Assembly (NCBI RefSeq): GCF_025362475.1
Contig: NZ_JANYGH010000020.1
Span: 1-64,000 of the forward strand
Direction: 5' to 3'
Origin: Mucilaginibacter sp.
Lineage (GTDB): Bacteria; Bacteroidota; Bacteroidia; Sphingobacteriales; Sphingobacteriaceae
DNA: 64,000 bases
Below, piece by piece: positions 6,909 to 18,396 of this stretch; the stretch's first letter is position 1; each line of letters begins with the position of its first letter. A program made the position numbers and the translations under genes. Under the pieces are notes generated by a model. That model searched no databases. It saw only the letters and a list, made by a program, of their open reading frames with translations, and was not told the origin of the DNA.

Positions 6909-7637
6909 ATGAATATTAAACTCAGTGCAGCGTTGGCGGCAGCCTTTGTAATTTTGACAGGATTAAGATCACAGGGACAGTCTGCTGCCCCAGGCAAGAT
7001 CGATGTTATAACCCAAAATGATACCGCACGAACGCTCACACCATTCTTTATCCCGGCAACCGCATCAAAAAAGACCCCAAATCCCGAGGGGTTTATTCAG
7101 CGTTGGTTACTTTTAGAGCCCATTAACAAATCAATACGGAGTAATCTTGTTTTTACGGATAACTACCTGAAAACACAATTTGAAACCAATTATTTTCCAA
7201 ACCAGTTTACCGTTATTCCGAAGAATCTGGAAAAAGTAAAAGTTGCCGAGCAGGAATTGTTATGGCATGCATTGGAAAGTCCGAATTTCAACCTCAAATT
7301 ATTCCGTTTTGCCTATGGGTTAAAGAAACAGACGTATGCAGTTTTGTTTTGGGCGGTAACCATAGTTAACAGTCCGCGCGAAATGAAAAATGTAAGATTG
7401 GCAGTAGGGTCAAATGGAGGATCAATGTGGTGGCTGAATGGCAAGGAAGCGGTAATACTTGACGGAGATAGGCGCATGGTGATGGATGATTGTGTCTCCA
7501 CTCGGTTGACACTCAACAAAGGAAAAAATATAATACGGGGAGCCGTAATCAACGGGCCCGGACTTAGTGACTTTTGTGTTCGTCTGCTGGATGAAAAAGG
7601 AGAGCCGATAAAAGGGCTCACTATCAGTCTGCAATAA
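6909..7637 (+). CDS. Secreted accessory protein of the xylan locus (unknown function)
   Basis: 242 residues with a signal peptide (MNIKLSAALAAAFVILTG, cleavage near QGQS). The middle has GFIQRWLLLEPI and the C-terminal half has GSNGGSMWWLNGKEAV followed by LNKGKNIIRGAVING. This pattern of a strand with an NGK turn and a later strand ending in a conserved ligand face recalls jelly-roll or PA14/GH2-type sugar-binding modules. No catalytic motif is visible. As first gene of operon 1, 50 bp before a GH43, it probably binds or helps degrade arabinoxylan. Function is inference. Confidence 0.5.
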   Translation: MNIKLSAALAAAFVILTGLRSQGQSAAPGKIDVITQNDTARTLTPFFIPATASKKTPNPEGFIQRWLLLEPINKSIRSNLVFTDNYLKTQFETNYFPNQFTVIPKNLEKVKVAEQELLWHALESPNFNLKLFRFAYGLKKQTYAVLFWAVTIVNSPREMKNVRLAVGSNGGSMWWLNGKEAVILDGDRRMVMDDCVSTRLTLNKGKNIIRGAVINGPGLSDFCVRLLDEKGEPIKGLTISLQ

Positions 7638-7687
7638 ATTAGTTGATCATCCCATTTAATATCGAATTTGTATAGCAATTATTTATT

Positions 7688-9136
7688 ATGAAATTAATAG
7701 TAAAGGTAATAAGCACTATAGCCCTATTTTCATTGTGGTCAACCGGAAATGCGATAGCACAAATTGGCAAACCATTTATACATGATCCCTCAACTATCAC
7801 AGAATCTGATGGGAAGTATTTCACATTTGGAACAGGTGGAGGCGGATTAATATCCGAAGATGGCTGGACATGGAATGGGGGTGCAGTAAGGCCCGGCGGA
7901 GGAGCCGCTCCTGATGTATTAAAAATTGGTGACCGCTACCTTATTGTTTATGGCGCAACTGGCGGTGGCCTGGCGGGCGGTCATAACGGAACAATACTTA
8001 CCATGTGGAATAAATCGCTCGATCCCAAATCCCCGGATTTTAAATATTCAGAGGCTGTCAAAGTTGCCTCGTCCGATGGTATAGAGGATAATGACGCGAT
8101 AGATCCGGGGCTTCTTCTGGATCCAACCGATGGAAGGTTATGGTTATCGTACGGCACCTATTTTGGGTATATCCGCCTTGTGGAACTTGATCCCAAAACG
8201 GGTAAGCGGGTAGAAGGTAATAAAGCATTAAACATAGCCATAGATTGTGAAGCCACAGATCTGTTATATCGGGATGGATGGTACTATTTGCTTGGAACCC
8301 ACGGCACATGCTGTGATGGCCCAAACTCAACCTATAATATTGTTGTTGGTCGCTCCAGAAAGGTAACCGGCCCATACCTTGATAACATGGGAAGGGCTAT
8401 GTTAAAGGGAGGCGGCAAAATGGTAGTTGCAGCTGGCGACAGGCTGATAGGCCCAGGCCATTTTGGACGTTTAGTTGTTGGCGACGGCGTTGAAAAGATG
8501 TCTTGCCATTATGAGGCAGATTTGGATCAAAGTGGTCGGAGCGTATTAGGCATTCGCCCGTTACTATGGAAAAACGGATGGCCTGTTGCTGGTGATAACT
8601 TCAAAGAAGGAACTTATGAGATTGAGTCTGAGCGAAGGGGATACGCCTTAGAATTAGGGGTTGATTTTATAAGAATGCCAGGTGGAATGCGGTTTAATAG
8701 AAACAATGATGAACCGGTAAAACCGGTTCCGTCCCAGGAATTAGCAGATGTAGCTAAGGGCTGGCCAGCTGGAAACATTGGTGTAAGGATAAGTGATTAT
8801 GTATTTCGTCCACATCAAAAATGGGCCATTTCACAAGTTCCTAGTGCAGGGGGATATCTGGGCGGACCATATTATAAAATAGTGATTGCCGGAACAGACC
8901 GTGCATTAGCAGCAACAGCAGAAGCTGAACTGATAACAGTTCCAACGTTTACCGGTGCGCCGGAACAATTATGGCGAATTGATCAATTGACTGATGGAAC
9001 TTATAGGATTATGCCAAAGGTGGTTCCTGATTCGAAGGAGCAGCTGGCTTTAGTGTCATCTGGAGACAGCACACCCACACTCGCCAAATTTGATATGAAT
9101 AGTGATAATTCAAAATGGAATTTCAGGGCTCATTAA
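7688..9136 (+). CDS. GH43 glycoside hydrolase with C-terminal beta-trefoil-like domain
   Basis: 482 residues, signal peptide 1-25 (ending AIAQ). Five-bladed GH43 propeller at about 27-330, with the three acidic residues of the family visible: Asp33 in HDPS (base), Asp139 in AIDPG (pKa modulator) and Glu188 in DCEATD (acid). Residues about 350-482 (KIVIAGTDRALAATAEAE, QLWRIDQLTDGTYRI, KWNF) look like a ricin-type beta-trefoil sugar-binding domain. Likely an alpha-L-arabinofuranosidase or endo-arabinanase acting on arabinose side chains. Unusually glycine-rich loops (TGGGGLI, RPGGGAAP) follow the first blade. Confidence 0.85.
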   Translation: MKLIVKVISTIALFSLWSTGNAIAQIGKPFIHDPSTITESDGKYFTFGTGGGGLISEDGWTWNGGAVRPGGGAAPDVLKIGDRYLIVYGATGGGLAGGHNGTILTMWNKSLDPKSPDFKYSEAVKVASSDGIEDNDAIDPGLLLDPTDGRLWLSYGTYFGYIRLVELDPKTGKRVEGNKALNIAIDCEATDLLYRDGWYYLLGTHGTCCDGPNSTYNIVVGRSRKVTGPYLDNMGRAMLKGGGKMVVAAGDRLIGPGHFGRLVVGDGVEKMSCHYEADLDQSGRSVLGIRPLLWKNGWPVAGDNFKEGTYEIESERRGYALELGVDFIRMPGGMRFNRNNDEPVKPVPSQELADVAKGWPAGNIGVRISDYVFRPHQKWAISQVPSAGGYLGGPYYKIVIAGTDRALAATAEAELITVPTFTGAPEQLWRIDQLTDGTYRIMPKVVPDSKEQLALVSSGDSTPTLAKFDMNSDNSKWNFRAH

Positions 9137-9175
9137 CTTATTTAAATGCGCTCAGGAAAATGCTACCAATCTTGA

Positions 9176-10321
<1,146 letters not shown>

Positions 10322-10350
10322 GCGGCCTTGTTGTGTTAATATATTAAGTG

Positions 10351-10387
10351 CGCTTAATTGCGGGTAAAGCAATTAAGCGTGTTTTTT
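10351..10387 (+). terminator. Rho-independent terminator inside operon 1
   Basis: Perfect 11-bp arms CGCTTAATTGC (10351-10361) and GCAATTAAGCG (10369-10379), then TGTTTTTT. It splits 6909-10321 from 10495-13447, so the two halves may be separate transcripts or linked by read-through. Confidence 0.75.
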
Positions 10388-10494
10388 AATATCTATGCGT
10401 ATCATAAAGCATTCAAAATAATCATCATATGAAAAGGATTCAGTTACCCAGCTGCAAATAGAAATATCTATTCATATAACAGCACAAACCGACT

Positions 10495-12060
10495 ATGAGT
10501 AAAATATTCAATAATCTTTTTTTGGGAATAGTATTTTTTTTGCTGGGCCCATCCGCGCCTTTTGCACAAACGGCTCATAATCCAATTATTTACGCAGATG
10601 TGCCTGATATTTCAATAATCAGGGTAGGTAATACTTATTACATGAGCAGTACTACTATGCACATGAGCCCTGGGGTGCCGATAATGAAATCTAAAGATTT
10701 AGTCAATTGGAAACTTGTTAGCTATGCGTATGATATTTTAGATGACACCGATGACCTAAACCTGAATAATGGCCAAAACAGTTACGGGCGAGGTTCGTGG
10801 GCAAGTAGCCTGCGCTATCATAATGGCATTTACTATGTAGCTACTTTTGCTGGCAATACCGGCAAAACTTATATTTATACCACTCATAATATTGAAAAAG
10901 GCCCTTGGAAGGCTTTATCCTTTAAGCCAAGTCTGCATGACCATTCCTTGTTTTTTGACGATGATGGTAAAGTTTATATGATTTATGGAAGCGGGCGCAT
11001 CATGTTAGCGCAATTGAAGGATGATCTTTCCGGAATAAAACCTGACACAAAGCCACAGGTGCTGATAGAGAACGCCAGCCTGGCTGCCGGGCCGAATTTA
11101 GGATTGCCGGCAGAGGGTTCCCAGATGTTCAAAATCAAAGGGAAATATTACCTGTTCAATATTTCATGGCCCCGTGGTGGAATGCGAAGTGTTCTTATCC
11201 ACCGGGCAGATAATATTACTGGCCCCTACGAGGGCAGGCTGGCGTTACAGGATAAAGGCGTAGCCCAGGGTGGTTTGGTAAACACACCAAACGGACGGTG
11301 GTTTGCGTACCTTTTTCGCGATTTTGGTTCAGTAGGCCGGGTGCCCTACATGGTTCCTGTAAAGTGGGAAGATGGTTGGCCTGTATTGGGTATAAATCAT
11401 CAGGCACCCGATACTGTCGCGTTACCGGCAAACAAATCGCTCATGCCCGGTATCATCTCGTCGGATGAATTTAACCGTAGGCGCGGTGAGCGCGATTTGC
11501 CCCTGGTTTGGCAATGGAACCATAACCCGGTTAACCAATTATGGTCTGTTACACAGCGTAAAGGTTACCTCAGGTTAACTACGGGGAGGCTTGATACCAC
11601 TTTAGTTGCAGCAAGAAATATACTCACACAACGCACGTTTGGTCCCGAATGTTCAGCTATAACGGCTATTGATGTTTCTGGACTTAAAGACGGCGATCAT
11701 GCCGGCCTCGCCTTGTTACAGCGAAAATTTGGATGGGTGGGGGTGAAGGTCGAAAACGGCAGTAAGTATATTGTTATGGTAAATGCACAGGGAGCTTCGC
11801 CAACAGAGTCGGCAAGTATTCCGTTATCCCAAAATCTGGTGTATTTAAAGGCCGCGTGTGATTTTAAAGACCGGACCGACAAAGCGTATTTTTATTATAG
11901 CATCGACGGAAATAATTGGATACCAATTGGCGCTACGCTTCAAATGGCTTATACCATTCCACATTTTATGGGTTACAGGTTTGGCCTTTTTAACTATGCC
12001 ACAAAAGCCACAGGAGGATATGCCGACTTCGATTATTTTCGGTTAGCGGCAGGTAAATGA
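10495..12060 (+). CDS. GH43 beta-xylosidase/arabinofuranosidase with GH43 C-terminal domain
   Basis: 521 residues; signal peptide ends near PFAQ (25). Catalytic propeller about 28-310 with Asp38 in DVPDIS, Asp149 in LHDHS and Glu207 in PAEGSQ. The SSTTMHMSPGVPI segment after the first blade is typical of GH43 subfamily 12-like arabinofuranosidases. Residues about 325-520 are a concanavalin-like C-terminal domain (SDEFNRR, LPLVWQWNHNP, YLRLTTGR, ending GYADFDYFRL) that completes the active site in this group. It trims xylosyl or arabinosyl units from imported oligosaccharides. Confidence 0.88.
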   Translation: MSKIFNNLFLGIVFFLLGPSAPFAQTAHNPIIYADVPDISIIRVGNTYYMSSTTMHMSPGVPIMKSKDLVNWKLVSYAYDILDDTDDLNLNNGQNSYGRGSWASSLRYHNGIYYVATFAGNTGKTYIYTTHNIEKGPWKALSFKPSLHDHSLFFDDDGKVYMIYGSGRIMLAQLKDDLSGIKPDTKPQVLIENASLAAGPNLGLPAEGSQMFKIKGKYYLFNISWPRGGMRSVLIHRADNITGPYEGRLALQDKGVAQGGLVNTPNGRWFAYLFRDFGSVGRVPYMVPVKWEDGWPVLGINHQAPDTVALPANKSLMPGIISSDEFNRRRGERDLPLVWQWNHNPVNQLWSVTQRKGYLRLTTGRLDTTLVAARNILTQRTFGPECSAITAIDVSGLKDGDHAGLALLQRKFGWVGVKVENGSKYIVMVNAQGASPTESASIPLSQNLVYLKAACDFKDRTDKAYFYYSIDGNNWIPIGATLQMAYTIPHFMGYRFGLFNYATKATGGYADFDYFRLAAGK

Positions 12061-12103
12061 AATCGATTTAAAGAACAAGATAATGAATAGTAATAAATTG
12101 TAG

Positions 12104-13447
12104 ATGATGAAAGATTTTAAGACATACGCAGCACTAATTGTATCTATCTTATGGTTCAATTGTTTGATGGCGCAAAACCCGCTTATACAAAACCAGTTTA
12201 CTGCAGATCCCTCGGCCCGTGTTTTTAATGGCAAGGTATATCTTTATCCTTCGCACGATATCCTGGCTACGCCCGGGCATGGCAGAGCTGGTTGGTTTTG
12301 TATGCAGGATTATCACGTCTTCTCATCGCCCGACCTTACCAACTGGACCGATCACGGCGTAATTGTAAGTCAAAACAAGGTGCCCTGGGCCGACTCCACA
12401 GCATATAGTATGTGGGCGCCTGATTGTATTGAGCGGGCAGGAAAATATTATTTTTATTTCCCGGCCACTGCAAAATCCGGTAGCCCCAAAGGCTTTTCAG
12501 TTGGTGTTGCCATAGCCGACGAGCCTTACGGCCCTTTCATTCCCCAACCGTTGCCCATAGCCGGGATTCATGGCATAGATCCGAATGTACAGATCGATAA
12601 GGACGGGCAGGCATATATTTATTGGGCGCAAGGAAACCTGTACGGCGCTAAACTTAAAGCAAATATGCTTGAACTGGCATCAGAGCCGGTAAAACTTGAA
12701 GGCTTTCCAGATAAGGGTTTAAAGGAAGGGCCTTACTTATTTGAACGAAAGGGTATTTATTATATGACCTATCCGCATGTGGCTGATAAAATAGAACGGC
12801 TTGAATATGCCATGTCAAGTAACCCCCTGGGGCCTTTTAAATACGCCGGCGTGCTTATGGACGAATCAGCTTCGGGCTGCTGGACAAATCATCAGTCGGT
12901 TATCGAGTTTAAAAATCAATGGTACTTATTTTATCATAACGATGATTTATCGCCAAACTTTGATAAAAACCGGGCGGTAAGGGCCGATAGTTTGTCCTTT
13001 AATGAAGATGGCACCATCCGCAAGGTTATCCCCACATTACGTGGCGTTGGTGTAACGGCCTCATCAAAAAAAATACAGATAGATAGGTTTAGTGCCAAAA
13101 GCGCGGATGGAGTAGAGGTAGCGTTTCTCGACACGCTAAACAAATTCAGGGGCTGGAAAACTGTTTTTAATAAAACTAATTCATGGATAAAATATAACAG
13201 TGTGCTTTTTGGCAAAAAAACAGCAGGGCGCATTAGTGTAAACGCCTGTTCGGCAACCGGGGGAACTTTATTAATAAGTACTGAGGATAAGCCGGGTAAG
13301 GTTATAGCAAAACTTATTATACCAAAAGGAAATAACTGGAGCGTTATCAAAAAAGCAGTTTTATCCATGCCAGGCGGTGTGAAAAACCTTATCATACAAT
13401 TAAAAGGCAGCGGCCATGTGGAAGTTGACTGGATAAGCTTCGAGTAG
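12104..13447 (+). CDS. GH43 glycoside hydrolase with C-terminal CBM6-like domain
   Basis: 447 residues; signal peptide ends at LMAQ (24). The start could also be the next codon (ATG ATG). Propeller about 27-315 with Asp35 in TADPSA, Asp159 in HGIDPN and Glu208 in LKEGPY. The signature VYLYPSHDI..GRAGWFCMQDYHVFSS belongs to arabinoxylan arabinofuranohydrolase-type GH43 enzymes. Residues about 325-447 resemble CBM6 and end in VEVDWISF, the usual last strand. Forty-four bases separate it from the preceding GH43; it is the last gene of operon 1 and converges with the regulator gene. Confidence 0.85.
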   Translation: MMKDFKTYAALIVSILWFNCLMAQNPLIQNQFTADPSARVFNGKVYLYPSHDILATPGHGRAGWFCMQDYHVFSSPDLTNWTDHGVIVSQNKVPWADSTAYSMWAPDCIERAGKYYFYFPATAKSGSPKGFSVGVAIADEPYGPFIPQPLPIAGIHGIDPNVQIDKDGQAYIYWAQGNLYGAKLKANMLELASEPVKLEGFPDKGLKEGPYLFERKGIYYMTYPHVADKIERLEYAMSSNPLGPFKYAGVLMDESASGCWTNHQSVIEFKNQWYLFYHNDDLSPNFDKNRAVRADSLSFNEDGTIRKVIPTLRGVGVTASSKKIQIDRFSAKSADGVEVAFLDTLNKFRGWKTVFNKTNSWIKYNSVLFGKKTAGRISVNACSATGGTLLISTEDKPGKVIAKLIIPKGNNWSVIKKAVLSMPGGVKNLIIQLKGSGHVEVDWISFE

Positions 13448-13589
13448 CTTTGTGTTACCGTAAGTATTGATACTCATTGGTTGGTAAGTTCACCCGCAAA
13501 CGGCTCAAGCACTTATGGCTGTTTACCTAAATTAGGTTACTTACCCGCACATCAGCGTCCGCTTATATCAAATACATAAAAGCCATTTT

Positions 13590-16500
13590 TTATGCCAGCA
13601 CCCTGTTATTCTCCACCTTTCTATAATCAGAAGGTAGCATATTAAATTTCTCTTTAAACGATCGGGAAAAATAATGAGGTGTAGCAAAACCGGCTTCATA
13701 GGCTATTTGTGTAACCGTGAGGTCGCTCTTCAGAAGCAATATCGCAGCGCGGTCGAGTTTATATGAGCGGATAAATTCAACGGGGGGAAGGCCGGTAAGC
13801 TCAAATATTTTTGTGTAAAGCGCACCCCGGCTCATTGCCAAATGTTCGCTGAGATTTACGACAGAAAACTTCGGATTATTTAAGTTGTTATCTATGTAAT
13901 TGATCACCTTACTTAAAAACTTCTCTCCGCTTGATTCAATTTCTATATCGGGGTGGATGACCGTCAATTGCTTTTTATAGGTGTTTTTGAGCATGGTATT
14001 GAGTTGTAATAAATTTTTAATTTTGATATTTAGAATATCAAAATTGAAGGGCTTGGTCAAATAGTCGTTTGCCCCCGATTCAAGCCCTCTTAGTTGCTCA
14101 TCTTCGCGCGTGCAGGCGGTAAGCATTATAAATGGAATATGGCTGGTACGTTTATCGGCTTTTATTTTTCTACTCAGCGTAATGCCATTCATGAATGGCA
14201 TCGTTATATCGCTAATGATCAAATCAGGATGGCATGATAGCGCCTTATCCCAACCCTCTGCACCATTTGAAGCTTCAACAATTTTATATTGGGCAATTAA
14301 ATTATCTTTAATGTAATAGCGAAACTCATCATTATCTTCCACGATAAGCAGTGTTGGCATGTTTGTAATTGCCTGGGCATTATTTCTTTTTATCCGCAGA
14401 TCGTTTTCTTTAACATCTGTTTTAACCGGCAGCTGAACGGCAATTGACCTATCTGCAAAAACTTCAAGAGGAATTAACACGCTGAAAACTGAACCTTTTC
14501 CTAAATCACTTTCAACAGCTATGCTGCCACCATGCATTTCAACAAATTCCTTTGTGATTGAAAGACCGATTCCGCTTCCCGGGTTTACGTTTCCTATATT
14601 AGTATCCCCTGCCTGATAAAACCGTTTAAATATAAAATGTTTTCTATCCGGGGCAATACCAATACCGGAGTCACTTATTTTTAATTCCAACACGGTTTTA
14701 TCTGTGTGTGATGTGAGATGCTGCGTAATATTAACGGTAACCGTCCCTTCAGGTAATGTAAATTTAAAGGCGTTGGAGAGCAGGTTAAATAAAATACGCT
14801 CCACTTTGTCGTGATCAAAACGTACGAATAATTTTTCCTGTGGTGCCTTAAAATCAAACGTGATGCTTCGCGATTCTGACAGATCATGAAAAGAATCTAC
14901 AACATCGCTTATAAATGAAATTATTTCACCTTCGGCCAGGTTAAGCTTTAATTCCTGCTCTTCTAATTTGCGGAAATCTAAAAGTTGATTTACCAAATTC
15001 AACAGCCGTCGCGCATTTCGTCGTATCACTGCCAATTGGCCTGTGGTTTGCTCGTCTTTATGTTCTGTCAATAGCTTATCTGCCGGTGCCATGATAAGCG
15101 AAATTGGTGTGCGGAACTCATGACTCAGGTTAGTAAGAAATTTAATCTTAAGCAGATCAAGTTCATGCAGTTGTTCCGCTTCCCTTCTTTCCTGTTCCAG
15201 CGCAAGTTTGCTTTTTAATTTTTTTATAGCCCTATGACGGATGAGTAGAAGCGTGCCCACAGCCATCAGGGCATATAGTAAATAGGCATACCAGGTCATC
15301 CATATCGGGGGATGAATCACGATGCGGATTTGTGCACCAGAGTTGTTCCATATTCCATCGTTGTTGCAAGCCCTCACTACAAAAAGGTATTCGCCGGGAT
15401 CTAAATTGGTATAATACGCTGTAGTAGCCGAGCCTACATAATTCCAGCTTTTATTGAACGATTTAAGGATGTAGGCGTATTTGTTGCGTTGGGGAAGCGT
15501 AAAATTAATTGCAGAATAACTGATTGAAAAGTTTTCCTTGTAATCCAGGTCAATCTGCTTTGCTACCGAAATATCTTGTTTAAGTGGCGAGTGACTGCCG
15601 GATAATACAATGTTATTATTTACTTTAAGGGTGGTTAAAAATACCGGGGGCGCATTGTTGTTGCGTTTTACTTCCTGCTGCGGGTCGATATAATTAAAGC
15701 CCCGGTCTCCGCCGAAGAAAAGCAGGCCTTTGGTTGACCGTAGGCCCGATCCGTCGATGAATGCATCGCTTTGCAGGCCATTGTAGGCAGAATAGTGAGT
15801 AAACTTTTTGGATACCGCGTTAAGCATACATATTCCTTTATCGGTACTTAACCATATGTTGTTGCTATTGTCTTCCAGTAGTTTGTGCACTACTCCGTCT
15901 GGCAGTTCATCTGGTGCAGAGTAATTAACGATTTTTTTATTGTTGAAATTAAAGCAATATAACCCGTCTCCGGCGGTGCCAATCCACATGTTGCCCTTAT
16001 GATCTTGCAACAGCGAAAACGTGCGATCGATTGCCATGCCGGTATTCTTATTATTATACACCCTAAACTTTTGAGTTGCAGGATTTAAAACCGCTATTCC
16101 ACTACCATAGGTGCCAATCCATATATTTCCCTCCTGATCCTCTTCAATAGCCCTGATAAAACCATTCACAGGTAACGGCCTTTCCCCGGCAGAAGCAGGA
16201 GTTGACACATATTTAAAAAAGGTTTTTTTATCAGGGTCAAACACATTAACGCCGCCGCCATTGGTCCCTATCCATATCTTTCCTTTGCTGCTTTCTTTTA
16301 AACAAAAAATTTCGTTATGGTTTATATGCGCATTATCGTTTCCTGCATTTAACTGTTGATACTGCCCTGTTTTTGTATTGTAATTAAATAGGCCATCCTG
16401 AAACGTGCCGATCCAGAGTTGCTGGTTGCGGTCAAGCATCATACATAATATCGGGAGACCGGCAGAATTACTTCTTGCCTTAGCTTTTATAGCGATATGG

Positions 16501-17738
16501 CTAAACAAACCGCTCTTGATGTGAAAAAGGTTCAAGCCTCCGCCGTCTGTGCCAACAAACAGATCCCCGTCCTTGTTCTCGGCGAACGATGAAACAAAAG
16601 GCGCGCTTAGGCCGGCCGGGTCATATGCATTATTTTGCTTTGAATTAAATAAGGTAAGGTGTTTGTCATACTTATCAACCCCACCCTGATAAGTGCCAAG
16701 CCAATAAATCCCTTCGGGATCATTATAAATGCAGCGGATAGATTTGCTGCTTACGCTAAACTTATCCCTGTCGTCGTGATTGTAGCGGGTTGCCTTTCCC
16801 GATAATGGGTCTATAATATTCAAACCACCTTCGGTACCTACCCAAATTTTATCACCGTTCGCGGCTATGCTATATATAAGGTTGCCGCTGATCGTGCTAT
16901 CGTCAGCGGGGCTGTATTTAAAATTTCTGAAAGTTTTTAAATCCGACGATAAACTGCATAGTCCATCATCGGTACCTATCCATAACCTGTGCTGGCATTC
17001 GGCTATGGTATTGATTCCGTCACTTGGGATACTTGAGGGATTGTTTTTTTCATGCAGAAAGGCATTGAAGCTGTTTGATCCTTCATCATAAAGATACAGC
17101 CCTTTATCTGTACCAACCCACATTCGCCGTTGGCTATCCCGGAAGATAGATAATATGATACCCGAATGGAGCTGCCCGGGTTTGTTTTCGTTGGCCGCGT
17201 AAAATATTTCTTTTTTTGTTTTAGGGTCAAGTACGCACAGGCCACCTAACATACCAATCCAAAGACGGCCACGATCATCACCGTAGATAGATTTTATGTA
17301 GCTATTTGCAAGACGTCCATTTGCGGAACTCTCCTGGTAGATTCGAAACTGATCGTGAGAACGGTCGAAGTAATATAATCCTCCTCCCATCGTAGCTACC
17401 CAAAACTGCCCCGCTGCGTCTTCATACATGCTTGTAACTTCTTTGGACCGATAGCCTGATTTGTCTGCGGGATCAAAACGGTATGGCTTATGTTCCAAAC
17501 CGTCAAATCTGTCCAGTCCATCGGCGGTAGCAAACCATAAAAATCCGTAACGGTCCTTTATGATCGCATTAACCGTATTTGAAAGCAAGCCGTCATGAGA
17601 TGTCAGTACAGTAAATCGTATGGCCTGCCCGCGGCATTGGGAACTGATACAGAGTGATACCGTTAATACAATTAAAAACAACCGTGTAACAGTAGTTTGC
17701 TTATGTGATGATGAGGTATTTAACATGCCAGATGCCAT
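13590..17738 (-). CDS. Hybrid two-component system regulator (HTCS)
   Basis: About 1382 residues from ATG 17738, which follows an A-rich stretch and puts the signal peptide (TRLFLIVLTVSLCISSQ) near the N-terminus; 17816 is a longer alternative. Order: about 14 Reg_prop propeller blades (repeats like GNIWIGTYGSGI), a Y_Y_Y domain, one transmembrane helix (WYAYLLYALMAVGTLLLI), HisKA with the phospho-acceptor His in NLSHEFRTP, HATPase (NAFKFTLPEG, GIGIAPD, GSGIGLS), a receiver with Asp in IISDITMPFMNG and Lys in LTKPFN, and a C-terminal AraC HTH (QIAYEAGFATPHYFSRSFKE). It senses an oligosaccharide in the periplasm and activates the flanking xylan operons. Confidence 0.95.
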   Translation of the reverse strand: MASGMLNTSSSHKQTTVTRLFLIVLTVSLCISSQCRGQAIRFTVLTSHDGLLSNTVNAIIKDRYGFLWFATADGLDRFDGLEHKPYRFDPADKSGYRSKEVTSMYEDAAGQFWVATMGGGLYYFDRSHDQFRIYQESSANGRLANSYIKSIYGDDRGRLWIGMLGGLCVLDPKTKKEIFYAANENKPGQLHSGIILSIFRDSQRRMWVGTDKGLYLYDEGSNSFNAFLHEKNNPSSIPSDGINTIAECQHRLWIGTDDGLCSLSSDLKTFRNFKYSPADDSTISGNLIYSIAANGDKIWVGTEGGLNIIDPLSGKATRYNHDDRDKFSVSSKSIRCIYNDPEGIYWLGTYQGGVDKYDKHLTLFNSKQNNAYDPAGLSAPFVSSFAENKDGDLFVGTDGGGLNLFHIKSGLFSHIAIKAKARSNSAGLPILCMMLDRNQQLWIGTFQDGLFNYNTKTGQYQQLNAGNDNAHINHNEIFCLKESSKGKIWIGTNGGGVNVFDPDKKTFFKYVSTPASAGERPLPVNGFIRAIEEDQEGNIWIGTYGSGIAVLNPATQKFRVYNNKNTGMAIDRTFSLLQDHKGNMWIGTAGDGLYCFNFNNKKIVNYSAPDELPDGVVHKLLEDNSNNIWLSTDKGICMLNAVSKKFTHYSAYNGLQSDAFIDGSGLRSTKGLLFFGGDRGFNYIDPQQEVKRNNNAPPVFLTTLKVNNNIVLSGSHSPLKQDISVAKQIDLDYKENFSISYSAINFTLPQRNKYAYILKSFNKSWNYVGSATTAYYTNLDPGEYLFVVRACNNDGIWNNSGAQIRIVIHPPIWMTWYAYLLYALMAVGTLLLIRHRAIKKLKSKLALEQERREAEQLHELDLLKIKFLTNLSHEFRTPISLIMAPADKLLTEHKDEQTTGQLAVIRRNARRLLNLVNQLLDFRKLEEQELKLNLAEGEIISFISDVVDSFHDLSESRSITFDFKAPQEKLFVRFDHDKVERILFNLLSNAFKFTLPEGTVTVNITQHLTSHTDKTVLELKISDSGIGIAPDRKHFIFKRFYQAGDTNIGNVNPGSGIGLSITKEFVEMHGGSIAVESDLGKGSVFSVLIPLEVFADRSIAVQLPVKTDVKENDLRIKRNNAQAITNMPTLLIVEDNDEFRYYIKDNLIAQYKIVEASNGAEGWDKALSCHPDLIISDITMPFMNGITLSRKIKADKRTSHIPFIMLTACTREDEQLRGLESGANDYLTKPFNFDILNIKIKNLLQLNTMLKNTYKKQLTVIHPDIEIESSGEKFLSKVINYIDNNLNNPKFSVVNLSEHLAMSRGALYTKIFELTGLPPVEFIRSYKLDRAAILLLKSDLTVTQIAYEAGFATPHYFSRSFKEKFNMLPSDYRKVENNRVLA

Positions 17739-17892
17739 TGCTTTTTTTAAAATTGTACAGGCACCCCCCTTTTTATCGGCAGATGAGTGTACTGATAATT
17801 TCATTTTCGGAAACATGAGGTTTATAAAGGTGCAACTTCAATCGTTTAGTAAAAATCACACAACGTAAATCTAAACTATAAATTCAAAAAAA

Positions 17893-17906
17893 ACAATCGA
17901 TTGCAT
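17893..17906. promoter_or_regulatory. LacI-type palindrome upstream of HTCS
   Basis: ACAATCGATTGCAT contains the 10-bp palindrome CAATCGATTG, the CG-centred form typical of LacI-family operators. It lies 155 bp before the HTCS start. The same core recurs upstream of susC at 39890-39903. No LacI gene is in the window. Confidence 0.35.
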
Positions 17907-18046
17907 AAATAAAAAAATAACATTCTTAAGCAGGTTGTCTGTAAATTATTTACGTGGATTTTTGATCATGTTGGCATAGTATACCCAATAAAAACCTCTT
18001 AATTCATCGCAAATTGAAACCGCCGTTTATTATTGTTGACTTGCCC

Positions 18047-18074
18047 CCGTATCGCGATTTGTTTGCCGTATCGC
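18047..18074. promoter_or_regulatory. Direct repeat between HTCS and operon 2
   Basis: CCGTATCGC at 18047-18055 and 18066-18074, with a 19-bp period and TTGC before each. This gap (17739-18396) divides the regulator from operon 2, where a binding site for its AraC domain is expected. Also present: GTTAATTTAATCAACAT (18172) and ATGTTGATTTAAC (18230), which are partly complementary. Binding is inference. Confidence 0.35.
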
Positions 18075-18396
18075 AACCGGATAATCAGGTATTAAATGAT
18101 TTAGGGTTTTGGATATGGTATGCCTGAATAAGGCTCCTGTGCAGGAAAAGGCCGCTTATTTCAACTAAAGTGTTAATTTAATCAACATTTGTGTCACAGC
18201 AAGTTCTGTTTTCAAAATACTTTTGGTTGATGTTGATTTAACAATTATTGGTTTTACCATTGTTCCCTTTTTTATTTAGCAAACTAAATTATAAGGCCGT
18301 GAATGCATAATACTTATTCGCCAGGTAAATCGCCAATCTGTGAAACAACGCTTCAACTTAAACACCCTGGAGTACAATCTGAATTAATTAAATATT

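Noticed and set aside
12934..13395. 153-residue minus-strand frame
   Set aside because: Lies wholly inside the GH43-CBM6 gene, whose catalytic residues and CBM6 end are clear on the plus strand.
13525..13537. ACCTAA-A-TTAGGT palindrome as a terminator
   Set aside because: Stem is only six base pairs, AT-rich, with no T-run after it.
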